Positions 61,712-64,000 of a stretch of 64,000 nucleotides of DNA are shown here, piece after piece. Position 1 is the stretch's first letter, and every line of letters begins with the position of its first letter. The notes beneath the pieces were generated by a model. The model saw only the letters and a list, made by a program, of their open reading frames with translations, was not told the origin of the DNA and searched no databases. Both the position numbers and the translations under genes were made by a program. The DNA is from Candidatus Desulfovibrio kirbyi (GTDB lineage: Bacteria > Desulfobacterota > Desulfovibrionia > Desulfovibrionales > Desulfovibrionaceae): the NCBI GenBank assembly GCA_013374015.1, contig BLLL01000005.1, positions 1 to 64,000 of the forward strand. The letters run 5' to 3'.

Positions 61712-62926
61712 TTATTTTTTCTTCCCAAGCACTTCCAGCGCCGCCAGGGCAATCTGCAATTCTTCGTTTGTGGGAATGATCAGCACAGGGATTTTGCTGC
61801 CCGGCATGGAAATGGCGCGTGCCCCTGGTTTGCGCGTGTTGTTTTCCTTTGCGTCGATTTTGATGCCAAGCTCTTCCAGTCCATCACACACAGCCGCGCG
61901 TGTGATATTGTCATTTTCACCGATGCCCGCGGTAAAGACCATCGCGTCCACCTTGCCTCCCAGCAGAAAGACGTAGGAGCCAAGGATTTTTTTGATGCTG
62001 CGCACAAGCAGTTTGAAGGCCAGTTCCGCGCGTTTGTTGCCAGCGGCAATCTGGCTGTGCACATCGCGCATGTCTGTGTAGTCGCAAATGCCCAGCAGGC
62101 CGGACTGTTTGTTCATCAGCGTGTCCGCTTCCGCCGGCGACAGGCCTTTTTTCTCCATAATAAAGGGAACAATGGCCGGGTCGATGCTGCCGCAGCGCGT
62201 GCCCATGACAAGCCCTTCCAGAGGCGTCAGCCCCATGCTTGTGTCCAAGCATTTGCCGTTTTTCACGCAGGTCATTGATGAGCCGTTGCCCAAGTGCATG
62301 GTTATGGAGCGCAATTCGTTGAGTGGCTTTTTGAGCCAGGCAGCCGTTGTGTGCGCGATATACTTGTGCGAGGTGCCGTGAAAACCGTAGCGGCGTACCT
62401 TGAAGTTCTCATACAGATCGTAAGGCAGGGCATACATATAGGCTTCCTCGGGCATGCCCATGCCGAACTCCGTGTCGAACACGGCCACATTGGGCGCGCA
62501 GGGGAAGAGCTTTTCAGCCACTTCAATGCCCATCAGATTGGCCGGGTTGTGCAGGGGGCACAGCGAAAACTGATCGCGGATAATGTTTTTGATGCCCGCG
62601 TCCACAAGCACAGGGGCGCTCACGTCTTCGCCGCCGTGCACCACACGGTGACCGATGGCGGCAATATCGCTTTTGTCTTTGATGACGCCGACATGAGCGT
62701 CCGTCAAAAGCTGGATGACCTCATTCATGCCTTCCACATGAGTAGGGAAGGCATGCTCGCGGACGATTTTTTCCTCATCGCCACCCTTGGGTATGCGGTG
62801 CGTGAGGCAGCCGACCGGCTGGCCGATTCGCTCGACAAGACCGTAGCAGAGCACGGTTTGCGTGTCCATTTCCAGCAGTTGGTATTTGCACGATGAAGAA
62901 CCAGCGTTGATGACCAGAACTTTCAT
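61712..62926 (-). CDS. ackA: Acetate kinase
   Basis: A 404-residue ASKHA kinase that interconverts acetyl phosphate plus ADP with acetate plus ATP. Visible are the start VLVINAGSSSCKYQL, HRVVHGG, FDTEFG, the GFHGTSHKY loop, and GDNGSS-like HLGNGSSMTCVKNGKCLDTS. ATG 62926 has AAAGGA ahead; the frame is open 24 codons further, inside the intergenic gap. Together with pta it yields ATP from acetyl-CoA during lactate or pyruvate oxidation. Confidence 0.97.
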   Translation of the reverse strand: MKVLVINAGSSSCKYQLLEMDTQTVLCYGLVERIGQPVGCLTHRIPKGGDEEKIVREHAFPTHVEGMNEVIQLLTDAHVGVIKDKSDIAAIGHRVVHGGEDVSAPVLVDAGIKNIIRDQFSLCPLHNPANLMGIEVAEKLFPCAPNVAVFDTEFGMGMPEEAYMYALPYDLYENFKVRRYGFHGTSHKYIAHTTAAWLKKPLNELRSITMHLGNGSSMTCVKNGKCLDTSMGLTPLEGLVMGTRCGSIDPAIVPFIMEKKGLSPAEADTLMNKQSGLLGICDYTDMRDVHSQIAAGNKRAELAFKLLVRSIKKILGSYVFLLGGKVDAMVFTAGIGENDNITRAAVCDGLEELGIKIDAKENNTRKPGARAISMPGSKIPVLIIPTNEELQIALAALEVLGKKK

Positions 62927-62936
62927 GGAGTATCCT

Positions 62937-64000
62937 TTAGTTGATTTGGGGGTTTTCCGCAGCCGCCTGTACCGCCGTGATGGCCACTGTGTTGACAATA
63001 TCCGCCACAGTGCAGCCGCGTGAAAGATCGTTGACAGGTTTGTTCAAACCCTGAAGAACAGGGCCGATGGCCAGCGCGTCGGCCGCGCGTTGCACAGCCT
63101 TGTAGGTGTTGTTGCCGGTGTTCAGATCAGGGAAAATGAAGACCGTTGCCCGCCCTGCAACCCTGCTGTCGGGTAGTTTTGTTTTTGCAACGCTGGGGTC
63201 AATGGCCGCATCGTACTGCAACGGGCCTTCCAATGCCAGATCCGGGGCTTTTTCCCGGGCAATCTTTGTGGCTTCTATCACAGTGTCCACATCCGCACCC
63301 TTGCCGGAAGAGCCTGTGGAATAGGAAAGCATGGCCACGCGTGGTTCAATGCCGAAAACGACTGCCGTGTCGGCCGAGGCCAGGGCGATTTCGGCAAGCT
63401 GGGGCGCTGTAGGATTGGGATTGACCGCGCAGTCGCCAAAGCAGAGTACGCGGTCTTTGAGACACATCAAAAAGACTGAAGACACCACGGAAAAACCGGG
63501 TTTTGTTTTGATAAATTCAAAGGCCGGACGAATGGTGTTGGCCGTTGTATTGACAGCGCCGGAGACCATGCCGTCGGCATGGTCCAATTTGACCATCATG
63601 GTGGCAAAATAGGTGGCGTCGGCCATGATATCGTTGGCCCGCTCCATTGTCATGCCCTTGCTCTTACGGAATTCGCAATAGGCTTCCTTGTATTTTTCAA
63701 AATTTTCGGATTTCACGGGTTCAATCAGCGTGGCTCCGGCTATGTCAAGATTCAGGCCTTTTGCCTTTTTTCTGATTGTGTCCACATTGCCCAGAAGGAT
63801 GATGTCCGCGACTTCGCGCCTGAGCAGCATGTCTGTGGCTTTCAGAATGCGTTCTTCCTCGCCTTCTGCCAGCACAATGCGCATTTTTCTGCTTTTTGCC
63901 CGTTCGATCAGGTCAGATTCAAACAGCATGGGCGTTGTGCGGTTGCGGCTTGAGCCGCGCAAACGCTCAATGATTTCCTTGGAGTTGATGTGGCGTTCAT
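62937..64000 (-). CDS. pta: Phosphate acetyltransferase, C-terminal part
   Basis: The frame is open from its stop at 62937 to the right edge, so about 354 residues are visible and the N-terminus lies outside. The visible part is the catalytic PTA_PTB domain: RIVLAEGEEERILKATDMLL, HADGMVSGAVNTTANTIRPA, LSYSTGSSGKGADVDTV, and VFIFPDLNTGNNTYKAVQR. The residues before it (ERHINSKEIIERLRGSS) suggest a large Pta with an N-terminal regulatory domain as in E. coli. Ten bases separate it from ackA, so the two form one operon. Confidence 0.95.
   Translation of the reverse strand, partial: ERHINSKEIIERLRGSSRNRTTPMLFESDLIERAKSRKMRIVLAEGEEERILKATDMLLRREVADIILLGNVDTIRKKAKGLNLDIAGATLIEPVKSENFEKYKEAYCEFRKSKGMTMERANDIMADATYFATMMVKLDHADGMVSGAVNTTANTIRPAFEFIKTKPGFSVVSSVFLMCLKDRVLCFGDCAVNPNPTAPQLAEIALASADTAVVFGIEPRVAMLSYSTGSSGKGADVDTVIEATKIAREKAPDLALEGPLQYDAAIDPSVAKTKLPDSRVAGRATVFIFPDLNTGNNTYKAVQRAADALAIGPVLQGLNKPVNDLSRGCTVADIVNTVAITAVQAAAENPQIN

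Overview
The window reads as a chromosomal segment of a Desulfovibrio-like bacterium (Desulfovibrionaceae, Desulfobacterota). This is inferred from gene content, with no database search: a glutamate synthase split into three proteins, an RluA-type pseudouridine synthase fused to dephospho-CoA kinase, a YcaO protein with a TPR tail, a fused uroporphyrinogen-III methyltransferase/synthase, and many small lipoproteins inside tight operons. The backbone is GC-rich. Gene remnants and broken insertion sequences suggest ongoing gene loss, as in host-associated relatives.

Layout. 1-1413: N-terminal part of a repetitive secreted adhesin (minus strand), with an in-frame 12-bp minisatellite and a (CA)10 tract upstream. 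1976-6078 (minus): TPR protein, cmk, hisC, universal stress protein, tRNA m1A methyltransferase. 6201-10416 (plus): AI-2E-type permease, D-Ala-D-Ala carboxypeptidase, YcaO-TPR protein, small lipoprotein. 10427-15476 (minus): three-piece glutamate synthase. 15631-25431 (plus): citramalate synthase, an Fbp-like ABC importer with two ATPases, and an RND pump without visible partners. 25608-26948: tRNA-Pro, a frameshifted small peptide gene, a sigma-54-driven two-gene operon and an IS5-type remnant. 26955-34081 (minus): purN, cobA-hemD, pepA, comEC, smpB, HPr. 34488-40689 (plus): guaB-guaA-tatB-tatC-hisB-lipoprotein-hisA. 40725-46466 (minus): tig-clpP-clpX-lon. 46644-51877 (plus): NlpC/P60 lipoprotein, RluA-CoaE fusion, RluA paralogue, der.

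52018-59439 is a genomic island of about 7.4 kb inserted at the 3' end of tRNA-Thr. A perfect 42-bp direct repeat of the tRNA 3' end marks its borders. It holds an AT-rich DUF3800 gene, a degenerate replication-like region with nine TGTCACAG-type motifs, a HigBA/RelE-like toxin-antitoxin pair whose toxin is split by a -1 frameshift exactly at an A_AAA_AAG heptamer, fragments of riboflavin genes and of an MFS transporter, and an apparently intact metal cassette (CDF transporter, Fur-family regulator, MarR-family regulator with a His-rich extension and palindromic operators). A hairpin-dense stretch lies near the right end. No integrase is visible.

Right of the island (59584-64000): an Rrf2-family regulator divergent from O-acetylhomoserine sulfhydrylase, then ackA and the truncated end of pta (minus strand).

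How the genes work together: the backbone is housekeeping (purine, histidine, branched-chain amino acid and siroheme synthesis, proteolysis, twin-arginine export, acetate/ATP metabolism). The island carries the accessory functions. All functions are read from sequence motifs without searches. The least certain calls are the small frames and the degenerate island genes.
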